From assembly GCA_004558535.1 (NCBI GenBank), contig SFCP01000001.1:3816-67815 (forward strand): a DNA stretch of 64,000 nucleotides. Direction: 5' to 3'. Both the position numbers and the translations under genes were made by a program. Source of the DNA: Bacteroidales bacterium. GTDB lineage: Bacteria; Bacteroidota; Bacteroidia; Bacteroidales; Bacteroidaceae. Positions 36,883-45,852 of this stretch are shown piece after piece. Numbering within the stretch: the first letter of the stretch is position 1; every line of letters starts with the position of its first letter. The notes beneath the pieces are model-generated. The model did no database searches. It saw nothing but the letters and a program-made list of their open reading frames with translations, and had not been told where the DNA came from.

Positions 36883-36954
36883 GCGCGGGTTGCCCCGTCC
36901 CTTGACTCAACGACCGGTATTGGTCCGCGAGCCGCGGGTGGGGGCAACCCGCGC
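36883..36954 (+). other. Long stem-loop after kbl
   Basis: GCGCGGGTTGCCCC at 36883-36896 is perfectly complementary to GGGGCAACCCGCGC at 36941-36954, enclosing a 44-base loop. No T-run follows, so a simple intrinsic terminator is not certain. Confidence 0.6.
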
Positions 36955-37013
36955 TCCGTGTTTGCCTTGCGGGAAATCCCCGCCCCTAATTCCTAATTCC
37001 CCTCCGGGCCAGA

Positions 37014-37312
37014 ACTGCATAGAAGTGCATAGGTAGATTTAACGTAAACTTTCCTAAAGGGCCTTTTTGTGCCGGAATTTTCCTATCAGATGCCGGAGCG
37101 TTTTCGCCAAGTGCTTTGTAGTTTTGACCAACCGGGACGTAGATAAAACCAAGTGCTTTGTAATTTTTTCCAAGTGCCGAATAGTTTTGCGCGCAGGCAG
37201 GACTTAAAAAAGGAGGAAGCCGCCTGTGGTGTACGGTTTCCTCCTTTGCATAGCAAATATACTACATTTTTCCGCGAAAAGCAAATGCGGTCTTTCCCGT
37301 TTTAACATTTCC
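37014..37312 (-). repeat. Cassette repeat copy 4 (reverse)
   Basis: The minus-strand promoter is TTTG 37282-37285, 20 bp, TATATTTG 37254-37261. The stem is AAAGGAGGAAACCG with CGGCTTCCTCCTTT (37209-37247, one A-C mismatch) plus a T-run. Then come five or six clean 21-bp units, including AAAAATTACAAAGCACTTGGT and CAAAACTACAAAGCACTTGGC, and the right edge at 37014-37045. One base is missing between promoter and hairpin, which breaks the 60-codon frame seen in other copies. From 36955 to 37013 nothing else is visible. Confidence 0.85.
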
Positions 37313-37389
37313 CGCCGGCCGGGGCTTTGCGCCCTCAACCGCTGGGGGAGTGCCTGCTGCCGCGTACGGTCCGGTCGGCGCGGGCGGGG

Positions 37390-37426
37390 TAAAAATCATC
37401 CGGCGAAGGGGAAGCCTCGCCGGATG
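37390..37426 (-). terminator. Terminator of the acidic EF-hand protein gene
   Basis: CATCCGGCGA at 37397-37406 pairs with TCGCCGGATG at 37417-37426; the minus strand then has a five-base T-run (37391-37395). A near copy of this block follows the paralog at 38749-38778. Confidence 0.75.
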
Positions 37427-37475
37427 AACCTTGGCATATTATTGTGCAGTCACATCGTTAGTGCCTTGCGGGAAA

Positions 37476-38531
37476 TTAAGCGAAATCGCTGACGTCTTCG
37501 TCGTTGTTATAGTCATCGTTGTTGTCGGCATAGTCGCCTTCACCCTCGTTGCCTTCGTTGAGCTGTCCGTCCTCATCGTTGTGGATGCCGTCGATATCCG
37601 TATCGTCGGGGAGTTCTTCGTCTTCGCCGGGCAGGGGTTCCTCGCCGTTGCCGCCTTCGTTGCCTTGTACGTAGACGACGGTGTTGGTAGCTTTTCCTAA
37701 GTCGGACATGGCGAACTGGTCGTCCCCTTCGATGACGCCGCCCTCGTCGGGTGTAAATTCTCCGTCGCCGTTTACGTCGTAGTAGAGCTCATCGGCCATG
37801 CCGTCGCCGTCGTAGTCAGTGACTACATAGACTTTACCGTCCATTGTGCCGGCAGTCTGGCTGGCTAAGAGGTTGCCCTCTGCGTCGACGATGGCTGTGG
37901 TCTGGTCTACGGTGAATTGGCTGTCTTCTCCCTCCGTTCCTCCGTTGTTTCCTCCCTCGCCGTTGGTGCCGTGGCCCTCTTCCGAGCCGCCTTCGTTGCC
38001 TTGTACGTAGACGGTGGTCTGGCTGGCTTGTCCCAAATTGGACATCGAGAATTGCTCAGCGCCATTGAGGGTGGCTCCCTCGTTGGGTGTAAATACTCCG
38101 TCGCCGTTCAGGTCGTAGAAAACCTCGTCGGCCATGCCGTCGCCGTTGTAATCCGTGGCCACATAGGCTTTTCCGTCTATTGTGCCGGTGGTCTGGCTGG
38201 CTATGAGGTTGCCCTCTTCGTCAACGATGGCTACGGTCTGGTCGGTGGTGAGGTTTTGCTCTCCCTTGGTTTCGTCTATGACTACGTGCTTCTCGTTGAT
38301 TGTGGTATTCTGGGCTCCTTGGGAGGCTCCGCCTACGAGGTCATCGCTGGTGATGTCGGTCTCTTCCACGACGGGAACTTCCTCCTCGTCGTCGATCAGG
38401 GTGGTGGCGGCAACTGCAGCGCCTGCGCCGATGATTCCCATGCCTGCAGCGATGCCGGCGGTCTTGGCGATATTGGATTTCTTTACGCTTTCGTCTTCCA
38501 ATTCTTCAACTTTGTAATCTTCGTAGTTCAT
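37476..38531 (-). CDS. Acidic membrane-anchored protein with EF-hand-like calcium loops
   Basis: The 351-aa protein has no enzyme motif. A cytoplasmic-looking N-terminus (YKVEELEDESVKKSNIAKTA) is followed by one hydrophobic Gly/Ala helix (GIAAGMGIIGAGAAVAATTL) and then a very acidic region. Two related units of about 85 residues each carry Asp-rich loops: DYNGDGMADE with DLNGDGVFTPNE, and DYDGDGMADE with DVNGDGEFTPDE. The last fits a canonical 12-residue EF-hand loop. Each unit is preceded by TVAIVDEEGNLIASQTTG-like sequence. The C-terminus is DYNNDEDVSDFA. Calcium binding is likely from the loops; the function is unknown. A degenerate paralog lies immediately upstream on the same strand. Confidence 0.7.
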   Translation of the reverse strand: MNYEDYKVEELEDESVKKSNIAKTAGIAAGMGIIGAGAAVAATTLIDDEEEVPVVEETDITSDDLVGGASQGAQNTTINEKHVVIDETKGEQNLTTDQTVAIVDEEGNLIASQTTGTIDGKAYVATDYNGDGMADEVFYDLNGDGVFTPNEGATLNGAEQFSMSNLGQASQTTVYVQGNEGGSEEGHGTNGEGGNNGGTEGEDSQFTVDQTTAIVDAEGNLLASQTAGTMDGKVYVVTDYDGDGMADELYYDVNGDGEFTPDEGGVIEGDDQFAMSDLGKATNTVVYVQGNEGGNGEEPLPGEDEELPDDTDIDGIHNDEDGQLNEGNEGEGDYADNNDDYNNDEDVSDFA

Positions 38532-38633
38532 GGCTTATTCTTTTAGGTTTGTATTATTTTTTATTTTGTTTTCTCGGGATTTTGAACCGCCGTTTCAAGT
38601 AGCGTTTCTATAGGTAAAGAGTGCGTTTTGGGG

Positions 38634-38641
38634 CAAAACTA
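38634..38641 (-). promoter_or_regulatory. -7 element of the intact acidic protein gene
   Basis: The minus strand reads TAGTTTTG about 100 bp before the ATG. The corresponding site of the paralog (39547-39554) reads CAAATTTG, so its TA has been lost. Confidence 0.5.
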
Positions 38642-38741
38642 TCACCTGGGTGTAACTTTTTTTGATTTCCGGGGGGAATATTGTCCGCAGCGGGTTGCGG
38701 CGCGTTAGCTCCGTCGGGCGGTGGTCGGCACGATTGGGGTA

Positions 38742-38778
38742 ATAAAATCATCCGGAGAAGGGGAGGCCTCGCCGGATG
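38742..38778 (-). terminator. Terminator of the degenerate acidic paralog
   Basis: CATCCGG at 38749-38755 pairs with CCGGATG at 38772-38778 within a block nearly identical to 37397-37426. Confidence 0.6.
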
Positions 38779-38827
38779 AACCTTGGCCTATTATCGTGCA
38801 GTCACATCGTTTGTGCCTTGCGGGAAA

Positions 38828-39442
38828 TTAGGCGAAATCGCAGACGTCTTCGTCGTTGTTATAGTCATCGTTGTTGTCGGCATAGTCGCCTATGCCTTCG
38901 TTGCCCCCGTCCGGCTGTCCGTTTCCATCGTCGTAGATGTCGTCGATATCCATTTCGTCAAGGATTTCATCGTCTCCGCCGGCCATGGCCTCCTTGCCGG
39001 TGCCGTCTTCGCTGCCCGGTGCATGGACGGATGCCTGACGGGTCTGGCTCACGTGGGTCATCGAGAATTGATTAGTGCGGCCGAGGGTGGTTCTCTCGTC
39101 GTGAGTAAATATGTCGTCGCCGTTCAGGTTAAGGTTGGTGCCGTTGGCCATGTCGTCGCCGTTGTACTCCGTGGCCGCGTAGGCTTTCCCGTTCATTTGC
39201 ACCTTATTGATTGTGGAGTTCTGGGCTTCTTGTGAGGCTCCGCCTGCAGTTTTGTCGCCGGTATTGTCGGTATCATCCGCGTCGGGAGCTTCCTCCTTGT
39301 CATCCATCAGGCCGTTGGCTGCAATTGCGACGCCTGCGCCGACGATACTCAGGCCTGCATCGAGGCCTGCGGTCTTGGCGATACTGGCTTTCTTTACGCT
39401 TTCGTCTTCCAATTCTTCAATTCTGCGTTTTTTGTGGTTCAT
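38828..39442 (-). CDS. Degenerate paralog of the acidic EF-hand-like protein
   Basis: The 204-aa protein is collinear with its neighbour. The N-terminus (RRIEELEDESVKKASIAKTA), the hydrophobic segment and the C-terminus (GDYADNNDDYNNDEDVCDFA) are well kept, but the central part holds one unit instead of two. Its loops are damaged: EYNGDDMANG and NLNGDDIFTHDE lose the first Asp and the Gly at position 6. Flanking DNA, including terminator and leader, is also duplicated, and the promoter -7 has changed from TAGTTTTG to CAAATTTG. This looks like a tandem duplicate that is decaying, though its frame is still open. Confidence 0.6.
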   Translation of the reverse strand: MNHKKRRIEELEDESVKKASIAKTAGLDAGLSIVGAGVAIAANGLMDDKEEAPDADDTDNTGDKTAGGASQEAQNSTINKVQMNGKAYAATEYNGDDMANGTNLNLNGDDIFTHDERTTLGRTNQFSMTHVSQTRQASVHAPGSEDGTGKEAMAGGDDEILDEMDIDDIYDDGNGQPDGGNEGIGDYADNNDDYNNDEDVCDFA

Positions 39443-39618
39443 GGCTTAGATTATTAGGTCGGTATTATTTCTTATTGTGATTACTTGGAATTTGGAACCG
39501 CCGTTTCTGGTGGCGTTTCTACAGGTAAAGAGTGCGTTTTGAGGGGCAAATTTGTCGCTTGTGCGCAAACACGTTTGTTTTCCGGGGAGATACTGTCCGC
39601 AGACACCTTTCGGTGTGG

Positions 39619-40974
39619 TCAGTTCCGCCGGGCAGTCTGCTCCAGGTAGGCGTCGATGTCGGCGGCCGCCTGACGGCCTGCGGCAATGCAGCGGACGACC
39701 AGTCCGGCACCCGTGGCAGCATCGCCGGCCACGAAGACATTTTCGGGGAAGTCCGGTTGGTTGGGCTTCAGGAAGCCCATGGCCAGCAGCACGAGGTCGG
39801 CCTTGATGACTTCGCGCTCGCCGGTCAGGTGCATCACGGGGCGGCCGCCGGCGGGGTCGGGTGTCCACGTGACGCGCTCCACCTCGGCACCGGTCAGCCG
39901 GCCTTCGGCGTTGCTCAGGAAAGCCTGCGTGGCCAAGTTCCAGCGCCGCACGCAGCCCTCTTCGTGGCTGCTGCTCGTCTTCAGTATGCGCGGATAGGCC
40001 GGCCAGGGCGTTTCGGGATTGTGGCCTACGGGCGGTTGGGGCATAATCTCGATTTGCGTGACGCTGAGTGCGCCCTGGCGGTGCGCCGTGCCGATGCAGT
40101 CGCTGCCTGTGTCGCCGCCGCCGATGACCAGAACGTGCTTGCCGCGGGCCGTGACCAACTCGTCGGGCGAGAAGGTCTGACCTGCGAGGACGCGGTTCTG
40201 CTGTGCCAGCATCTCAAGGGCAAAGTGGACGCCACGCAGTCCTCGTCCGGGCACATCAAGGTCGCGTGCGTCGGGCGTGCCGGTGCAGATGCAGTAAGCG
40301 TCAAAGCCTTCGGGCAGATTTTGCACGTCGACGGGATGATTGGTGAGGAAGCGGATGCCGCTCTCCTCCATGACGCGCAGCCGGCGGTCGATGACGGATT
40401 TCTGAAGTTTGAAGTTGGGGATGCCAAAGCGTAGCAGGCCGCCCACATATTCGTGTTGCTCGAAGACGGTGACCTCGTAGCCGCGGCGGCACAGGCCGTT
40501 GGCCGCAGCCAGTCCGGCGGGACCGCTACCCACTACGGCCACGCGGCCGCGGGGTGCGGCAGGGCGGGGAATGGGCGAGACGTAGCCCTCGCGAAAGGCG
40601 TGCTCGATGACAGCACATTCGTCCTCGCGGATGGTGACAGCCTGTCCCGTGCTCAGCCCGAGCACACAGCTCTTCTCGCACAGGGCGGGACAGATGCGGC
40701 CCGTGAACTCGGGGAAGTCGTTGGTACGCGCTAAAATTTCGTAGGCCGTACGCCATTTGCCGTGGGACAGGGCATCCTGGAACTCAGGAGGTCGGTTGCC
40801 CAGCGGACAGGCCCAGTGGCAAAACGGTACGCCGCAGTCCATGCAGCGCGAGGCTTGTGCCCGGCGATCACTGCCGCACAGCGTTTGTTCAACTTCGCCA
40901 AAATCGGCAATACGTTCGTGGACCGGACGATAGCCGGCCTCGCGGCGGGGAATATCAAAGGAAGAATTGGACAT
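39619..40974 (-). CDS. gltD: Glutamate synthase small (beta) subunit
   Basis: The 451-aa protein passes electrons from NADPH through FAD to the large subunit, which makes glutamate from glutamine and 2-oxoglutarate. The N-terminal Fe-S ligand region has CMDCGVPFCHWACPLGN and CPALCEKSC. The FAD site is VVGSGPAGLAAA, followed by HEYVGGLLRFGIPNFKL, and the NADPH site is VIGGGDTGSDC. The C-terminal GDAATGAGLVV completes the flavoprotein fold. The length fits the small subunit. It lies 42 bp after gltB on the same strand, so the two form an operon. Confidence 0.96.
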   Translation of the reverse strand: MSNSSFDIPRREAGYRPVHERIADFGEVEQTLCGSDRRAQASRCMDCGVPFCHWACPLGNRPPEFQDALSHGKWRTAYEILARTNDFPEFTGRICPALCEKSCVLGLSTGQAVTIREDECAVIEHAFREGYVSPIPRPAAPRGRVAVVGSGPAGLAAANGLCRRGYEVTVFEQHEYVGGLLRFGIPNFKLQKSVIDRRLRVMEESGIRFLTNHPVDVQNLPEGFDAYCICTGTPDARDLDVPGRGLRGVHFALEMLAQQNRVLAGQTFSPDELVTARGKHVLVIGGGDTGSDCIGTAHRQGALSVTQIEIMPQPPVGHNPETPWPAYPRILKTSSSHEEGCVRRWNLATQAFLSNAEGRLTGAEVERVTWTPDPAGGRPVMHLTGEREVIKADLVLLAMGFLKPNQPDFPENVFVAGDAATGAGLVVRCIAAGRQAAADIDAYLEQTARRN

Positions 40975-41016
40975 GAGAGGGTATGGGTAAGGATGAGGTA
41001 GGGGATAGGGGCGACG

Positions 41017-44000
41017 CTAACAGAGGTCCTGCTGCACTTCGCGTATTTTCTCGCGCAGCTTGCGCATCTGCTCTTCGGCCAGTACACTCTTGTATTCGAT
41101 AGGTGTCACTTGGATGAACTCCTCCGCGTAGCGGTTCCAATCGTCGAGCATGCGGCGTGCCAGCGGACTGCCGGTATAGAGATAGTGGCGGCGGATCAGT
41201 TCGTGCAATTCCTTGCGCGAGGCGGAATCCTCGAGCAGAGAAAGCTCGACCATCTCCATGTTGCAGAAATAATCAAAGGTGTGGTCGCGATCCCAGACGT
41301 AGGCCACGCCACCACTCATGCCGGCGGCGAAATTGCGGCCCGTCCGGCCCAGCACAACTACGCGTCCGCCGGTCATATATTCGCAGCAGTGGTCGCCCAC
41401 GCCCTCGACGACGGCTGTAGCTCCCGAGTTGCGCACGGCAAAGCGTTCGCCCACGCGACCATTGATATAGACCTCGCCACTCGTGGCGCCATAGAGAAGC
41501 GTGTTGCCCGCGATGGTATTGTCTTCCGGCTCGAAGGTGGTCCGCAAAGGCGGTTGCACGCTGATGCGTCCGCCACTCAGCCCCTTGCCAAGGTAGTCAT
41601 TGGCTTCACCCTCCAGGCGGAAGGCGACACCGCGAGGCAGGAAGGCGCCAAAACTCTGGCCGGCCGAGCCCTTGAAGCGTACTTCGATGGTATTGTCGGG
41701 CAGTCCGGCATCGCCTTTCTGCGCTGCAATTTCGCCCGCCAGGCGGGCGCCGACGGAGCGGTCGGTGTTGGTGATGGCAAACTCCAAGGAAATTTCGCGC
41801 CCCGACGCGAGGGATTCTGCGGCAGCCGCCAGCAGGCGCTCGTCGATGCCTTGTGCGTCGGCCGGAGTGGGGGCTGTGTGGACGAAATGCAGGTCGGCGG
41901 TGGTAGCAGCCGGCTGCAGCAGGCGGGAAAAGTCGAGGTGCGCGGCCTTGCTGCCTGCTTCGGCGGGCCGAACCTCGATGAGGTCGGTGCGGCCTACGAT
42001 GTCCGTCAAACTATGGAAGCCCATTTCGGCCAGATACTCGCGGACTTCGCGCGCCAGGAAGCGGAAATAATTGACCACATACTCGTAGTGGCCGCGGAAG
42101 TGCTCGCGCAGGCGTTCGTCCTGCGTGGCTACGCCCACGGGACAGGCATTTGTGTGACACTTGCGCATCATCACGCAGCCCAACACGATAAGTACGCTCG
42201 TGCCAAAGGCAAATTCGTCGGCGCCAAGCAGGGCCATGGCCACGATATCGCGTCCCGTTTTGAGCTGGCCGTCGGTTTGGAGCCGCACCTTGCCGCGCAG
42301 TCCGTTGAGGACAAGGGTCTGTTGCGTCTCGCTCAGTCCTATTTCGGGTGAGATGCCTGCATAGCGCATCGACGAGGCCGGCGAAGCGCCCGTACCGCCC
42401 TCGGCGCCGCTGATGACGATGAGGTCGGCCTTGGCTTTGGCCACGCCGGCGGCGATGGTGCCCACACCGCTTTCGGCCACCAGCTTGACGCTGACGGCGG
42501 CGCGGGGGTTGACGTTCTTCAGGTCGTAGATAAGTTGCGCCAAGTCCTCGATGGAATAAATGTCGTGGTGGGGCGGCGGCGATATGAGGGAGATACCCGG
42601 GATGGAATGGCGGGTTCGTGCGATGATTTCGTCGACTTTGTAGCCCGGAAGCTGTCCTCCCTCGCCCGGCTTGGCTCCCTGGGCCACCTTGATCTGGATT
42701 TCCTCAGCATGGGCCAAGTAGGCAGCCGTCACGCCGAAGCGGCCCGAGGCGATTTGCTTGGTCTTGCTCGAGAGCGAGATGCCCTCGGCGCTGGCTGTGA
42801 AGCGCTCGCTGTCTTCGCCGCCCTCGCCGGTGTTGGAGCGTGTGCCGAGGAGATTCATGGCCATGGCCAGAGCTTCGTGCGCCTCGCGGCTGATGGCGCC
42901 GAAAGACATGGCGCCGGTGACGAAGTGCTTCACGATTTCCTCCTCCGGCTCCACCTCGTCGAGGGGGATGGGAGATTTTTTGAATTCGAAGAAGTCGCGC
43001 AGGAACAGCGGCCGGCTCTTTTGATGGGTCAGGGCGGTGAACTCCTTGAACTTCTTGTAGGAGCCTAAGCGGGTGGCCAGTTGCAGGGTGGAAATGGCTT
43101 CGGGCGTCCAGGCATGGCGTATGCCGTCCTTGCGAAACGAGAACTGGCCGAGATGGGGCAGCAGGGGCGGTTCGCCATCGGGCGCATCGTCCTGCCGGAG
43201 GCTCTCGCAGTAGGCCCGGTGCAGGCGCAGGGCGTCGCGGGTGACTTCCTCCAGTCCGATACCGCCTATGGTGGAGGTCGCGGTGCCGAAGTAGTCGTTC
43301 AGCAGTTCGCGGCCGAGGCCGATAGCTTCGAAGATTTTCGCACCGCGATAGGAGCGGATGGTCGAGATGCCCATCTTGGACATCACCTTGTAGAGTCCCT
43401 TGCAGACAGCCTTGACATAGTTGTGCTCGGCGGTGGCATAGTCCATCTGCATCTCGCCGCGCTTCACCAGGTCGTCGAGTACGGCAAAGGCCATGTAGGG
43501 ATTGATGGCGCTGGCGCCGTAGCCGAGGAGCAGTGCGGCGTGCATGACTTCGCGTATCTCGCCGCTCTCGACGATCAGTGCGGTCTCGACGCGCTTGCGG
43601 GCGGCGATGAGGTGGTGGTGCACGGCGCTGACGGCCAGCAGCGAGGGGATGACGGCGTGCTGCGCGTCGGCGGTGCGGTCGCTCAGGATGATATAGTTGA
43701 CGCCTTGCTGCACAGATTCTTCGGCCTGCTTGCAGATGCGGGTCAAGGCGCTATGCAGGCCTGCGCGACCCTCGGCGGCGTCGAACACTATGGGTATTTT
43801 CAGGGTCTTGAAGCCCTTGTAGCGGATATTGCACAGGATGTCGAGCTGCGTGTTGCCCAGAACGGGGTGCGGCAGTCGTACCATTTTGCAATGTTCGGCG
43901 TCGGGCACGAGAATGTTCATGCCGACGGCGCCGATGTACTCGGTGAGGGACATGACCAACTCCTCGCGGATGGGGTCGATGGCAGGATTGGTGACCTGTG

Positions 44001-45531
44001 CAAACTGCTGGCGGAAGTAATTGAACAGGAGTTGGGGGTGCTCGTCGAGCACGGCGAGGGGCGTGTCGTTGCCCATCGATGCCACGGGCTCCTGTGCGCG
44101 GAGGGCCATCGGCATGATGGTGCGCTCCACGTCCTCGCGGGTGAAGCCGAAGAGGGCGAGCTTGGCAGCGAAGTCGTCGACAGTGCCGCTTACCCGGCGG
44201 CCGCTGCGCAGTGCATCCAGTTCGACGCGGCCTTTGGAGAGCCATTCGCGATAGGGCAGGGCTTCGGCCAGCTCCTGCTTGAGCTCGGCGTCGTAGTAGA
44301 TACGACCTTTCTGTGTATCGACAAGGAGGATTTTGCCGGGTTGCAGGCGTCCCTTTTCACAGATACGTTCCGGGGCGATAGGGATGACGCCGGCCTCGGA
44401 GGCCACGACCATTGTGCCGTCATTGGTGATGAGATAGCGTGCGGGTCGCAGTCCGTTGCGGTCGAGCATACCGCCGGCGAAGCGTCCGTCGGTGAAGAGG
44501 AGGGCCGCCGGTCCGTCCCACGGCTCCATCAGGATGGAGTGATATTCGTAGAACGCCTTGAGCTCCTCGCTGATAGGGTTCTTGTCATTGAAGGATTCGG
44601 GCACAAGCATTGCCATGGCGTGGGGCAGGCTCAGTCCGGACATGACGAGAAATTCCAGCACGTTGTCCAGGCTGGCCGAGTCGCTCATGCCGGGCTGCAC
44701 GATGGGGCTGATGTCGCTCACGTTGCCCAGGAGCGGGGTGGAGAGTACGGCTTCGCGTGCGCCCATCCAAGCCCGGTTGCCGCGGATGGTATTGATTTCG
44801 CCGTTGTGGGAAAGTAGGCGGAAGGGCTGTGCCAGGCTCCACGTAGGAAAGGTATTTGTGGAGAAGCGGCTGTGCACCACGGCGATGCCGCTCGTCAGGT
44901 AGGGCTGCTGCAGGTCGGTAAAGTATTCGCGCACCTGCACCGAGGAGAGCATACCCTTGTAGACGATGGTACGGGTAGAGAGTGAGACGACGTAGAAGTC
45001 GGGATGCGTGACGCGCCGTTCGATTTTCTTGCGCACAAGGTAGAGGCGGCGCTCCAGGTCCTCGACCGGCGTGTTGCCGGCCGTGATGAAGAGCTGGCGG
45101 ATGGCGGGTTCGGTGCGGCGTGCATCGGGGCCGAGTGCGTCGGAGTTGACGGGAACGTTGCGCACGTGGGTCAGCATGAGTCCCTCGCGCTCCACCTCTT
45201 GGATGATGATGCCGAGTATTTCCTGCTGCGGGGCTTCCGCTTTTGGCAGGAATACCAGACCGGTGCCGTAGTTCCCCTTTTCGGGCACGGGAATGCCTTG
45301 CAGTAAGATGAATTCGTGCGGGATTTGCAGCATGATACCTGCTCCGTCGCCGGTCTTGTTGTCTGCGCCCTCAGCGCCTCGGTGCTTCATGTTTTCCAGG
45401 ACGCGAAGCGCGTTGTCCACCAGCTCGTGCGATTTGTTACCATGGATGTTGACGATCATGCCTACGCCGCAGGCATCGTGCTCGTTGGCGGGATCATAGA
45501 GTCCTCGCTCCATTCCGAATCGGTTATCCAT
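41017..45531 (-). CDS. gltB: Glutamate synthase large (alpha) subunit
   Basis: The 1504-aa protein contains the complete set of domains. The type 2 glutamine amidotransferase domain has a nucleophile Cys21 (HDACGVGM) exposed after removal of a short propeptide. The central domain follows, then the FMN/synthase barrel (PPHHDIYSIEDLAQLI, VISGAEGGTGASP) with the 3Fe-4S ligands CVMMRKCHTNACPVG (C-x5-C-x4-C). The C-terminal GXGXG beta-helix domain includes GERFAVRNSGATAVVEGVGD and MTGGRVVVLGRTGRNFAAGMSGG. With gltD it assimilates ammonia. A TAAATTTG -7 element lies about 45 bp before the ATG. Confidence 0.97.
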   Translation of the reverse strand: MDNRFGMERGLYDPANEHDACGVGMIVNIHGNKSHELVDNALRVLENMKHRGAEGADNKTGDGAGIMLQIPHEFILLQGIPVPEKGNYGTGLVFLPKAEAPQQEILGIIIQEVEREGLMLTHVRNVPVNSDALGPDARRTEPAIRQLFITAGNTPVEDLERRLYLVRKKIERRVTHPDFYVVSLSTRTIVYKGMLSSVQVREYFTDLQQPYLTSGIAVVHSRFSTNTFPTWSLAQPFRLLSHNGEINTIRGNRAWMGAREAVLSTPLLGNVSDISPIVQPGMSDSASLDNVLEFLVMSGLSLPHAMAMLVPESFNDKNPISEELKAFYEYHSILMEPWDGPAALLFTDGRFAGGMLDRNGLRPARYLITNDGTMVVASEAGVIPIAPERICEKGRLQPGKILLVDTQKGRIYYDAELKQELAEALPYREWLSKGRVELDALRSGRRVSGTVDDFAAKLALFGFTREDVERTIMPMALRAQEPVASMGNDTPLAVLDEHPQLLFNYFRQQFAQVTNPAIDPIREELVMSLTEYIGAVGMNILVPDAEHCKMVRLPHPVLGNTQLDILCNIRYKGFKTLKIPIVFDAAEGRAGLHSALTRICKQAEESVQQGVNYIILSDRTADAQHAVIPSLLAVSAVHHHLIAARKRVETALIVESGEIREVMHAALLLGYGASAINPYMAFAVLDDLVKRGEMQMDYATAEHNYVKAVCKGLYKVMSKMGISTIRSYRGAKIFEAIGLGRELLNDYFGTATSTIGGIGLEEVTRDALRLHRAYCESLRQDDAPDGEPPLLPHLGQFSFRKDGIRHAWTPEAISTLQLATRLGSYKKFKEFTALTHQKSRPLFLRDFFEFKKSPIPLDEVEPEEEIVKHFVTGAMSFGAISREAHEALAMAMNLLGTRSNTGEGGEDSERFTASAEGISLSSKTKQIASGRFGVTAAYLAHAEEIQIKVAQGAKPGEGGQLPGYKVDEIIARTRHSIPGISLISPPPHHDIYSIEDLAQLIYDLKNVNPRAAVSVKLVAESGVGTIAAGVAKAKADLIVISGAEGGTGASPASSMRYAGISPEIGLSETQQTLVLNGLRGKVRLQTDGQLKTGRDIVAMALLGADEFAFGTSVLIVLGCVMMRKCHTNACPVGVATQDERLREHFRGHYEYVVNYFRFLAREVREYLAEMGFHSLTDIVGRTDLIEVRPAEAGSKAAHLDFSRLLQPAATTADLHFVHTAPTPADAQGIDERLLAAAAESLASGREISLEFAITNTDRSVGARLAGEIAAQKGDAGLPDNTIEVRFKGSAGQSFGAFLPRGVAFRLEGEANDYLGKGLSGGRISVQPPLRTTFEPEDNTIAGNTLLYGATSGEVYINGRVGERFAVRNSGATAVVEGVGDHCCEYMTGGRVVVLGRTGRNFAAGMSGGVAYVWDRDHTFDYFCNMEMVELSLLEDSASRKELHELIRRHYLYTGSPLARRMLDDWNRYAEEFIQVTPIEYKSVLAEEQMRKLREKIREVQQDLC

Positions 45532-45575
45532 ATAAATTTTATAGAAATGCGTTAAGTCTTTTTCGTAACCGCCTG

Positions 45576-45583
45576 CAAATTTA
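45576..45583 (-). promoter_or_regulatory. -7 element of gltBD
   Basis: The minus strand reads TAAATTTG then C, 45 bp before the gltB ATG; the -33 element is weak. Confidence 0.5.
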
Positions 45584-45718
45584 ATAAAAATCCCTTTCGT
45601 GGAATACCAAGTGCTACATTCTTTGCATTTGAGGCATCAAATTGTCAGGTTGTGTGGCCTTTGGCGGCAAATGCAGCCTGCTGGGAGGTAATGGATGGGG
45701 CTTTTCGGGGGAGGGTGC

Positions 45719-45752
45719 TATAGATACTATAGTTACTATAGATACTATAGGG
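45719..45752. repeat. Short 9-bp tandem repeat
   Basis: TATAGATAC, TATAGTTAC, TATAGATAC and a partial TATAGGGG follow one another, each starting 9 bp after the last. The surrounding gap from 45603 to 45852 shows no gene. Confidence 0.7.
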
Positions 45753-45852
45753 GTGGCGGAGTGGCTCTGCGCTTGGTGCGCCTGCTCTGTCGTAGGATTG
45801 TGGGATTGGGATAGCATTTGCCGGCGGGCCGACGTGTGATTTGCGCGGCGAC

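Noticed and set aside
43081..44817. Plus-strand frame opposite gltB
   Set aside because: gltB is complete and highly conserved across this stretch; the opposite frame is a composition effect.
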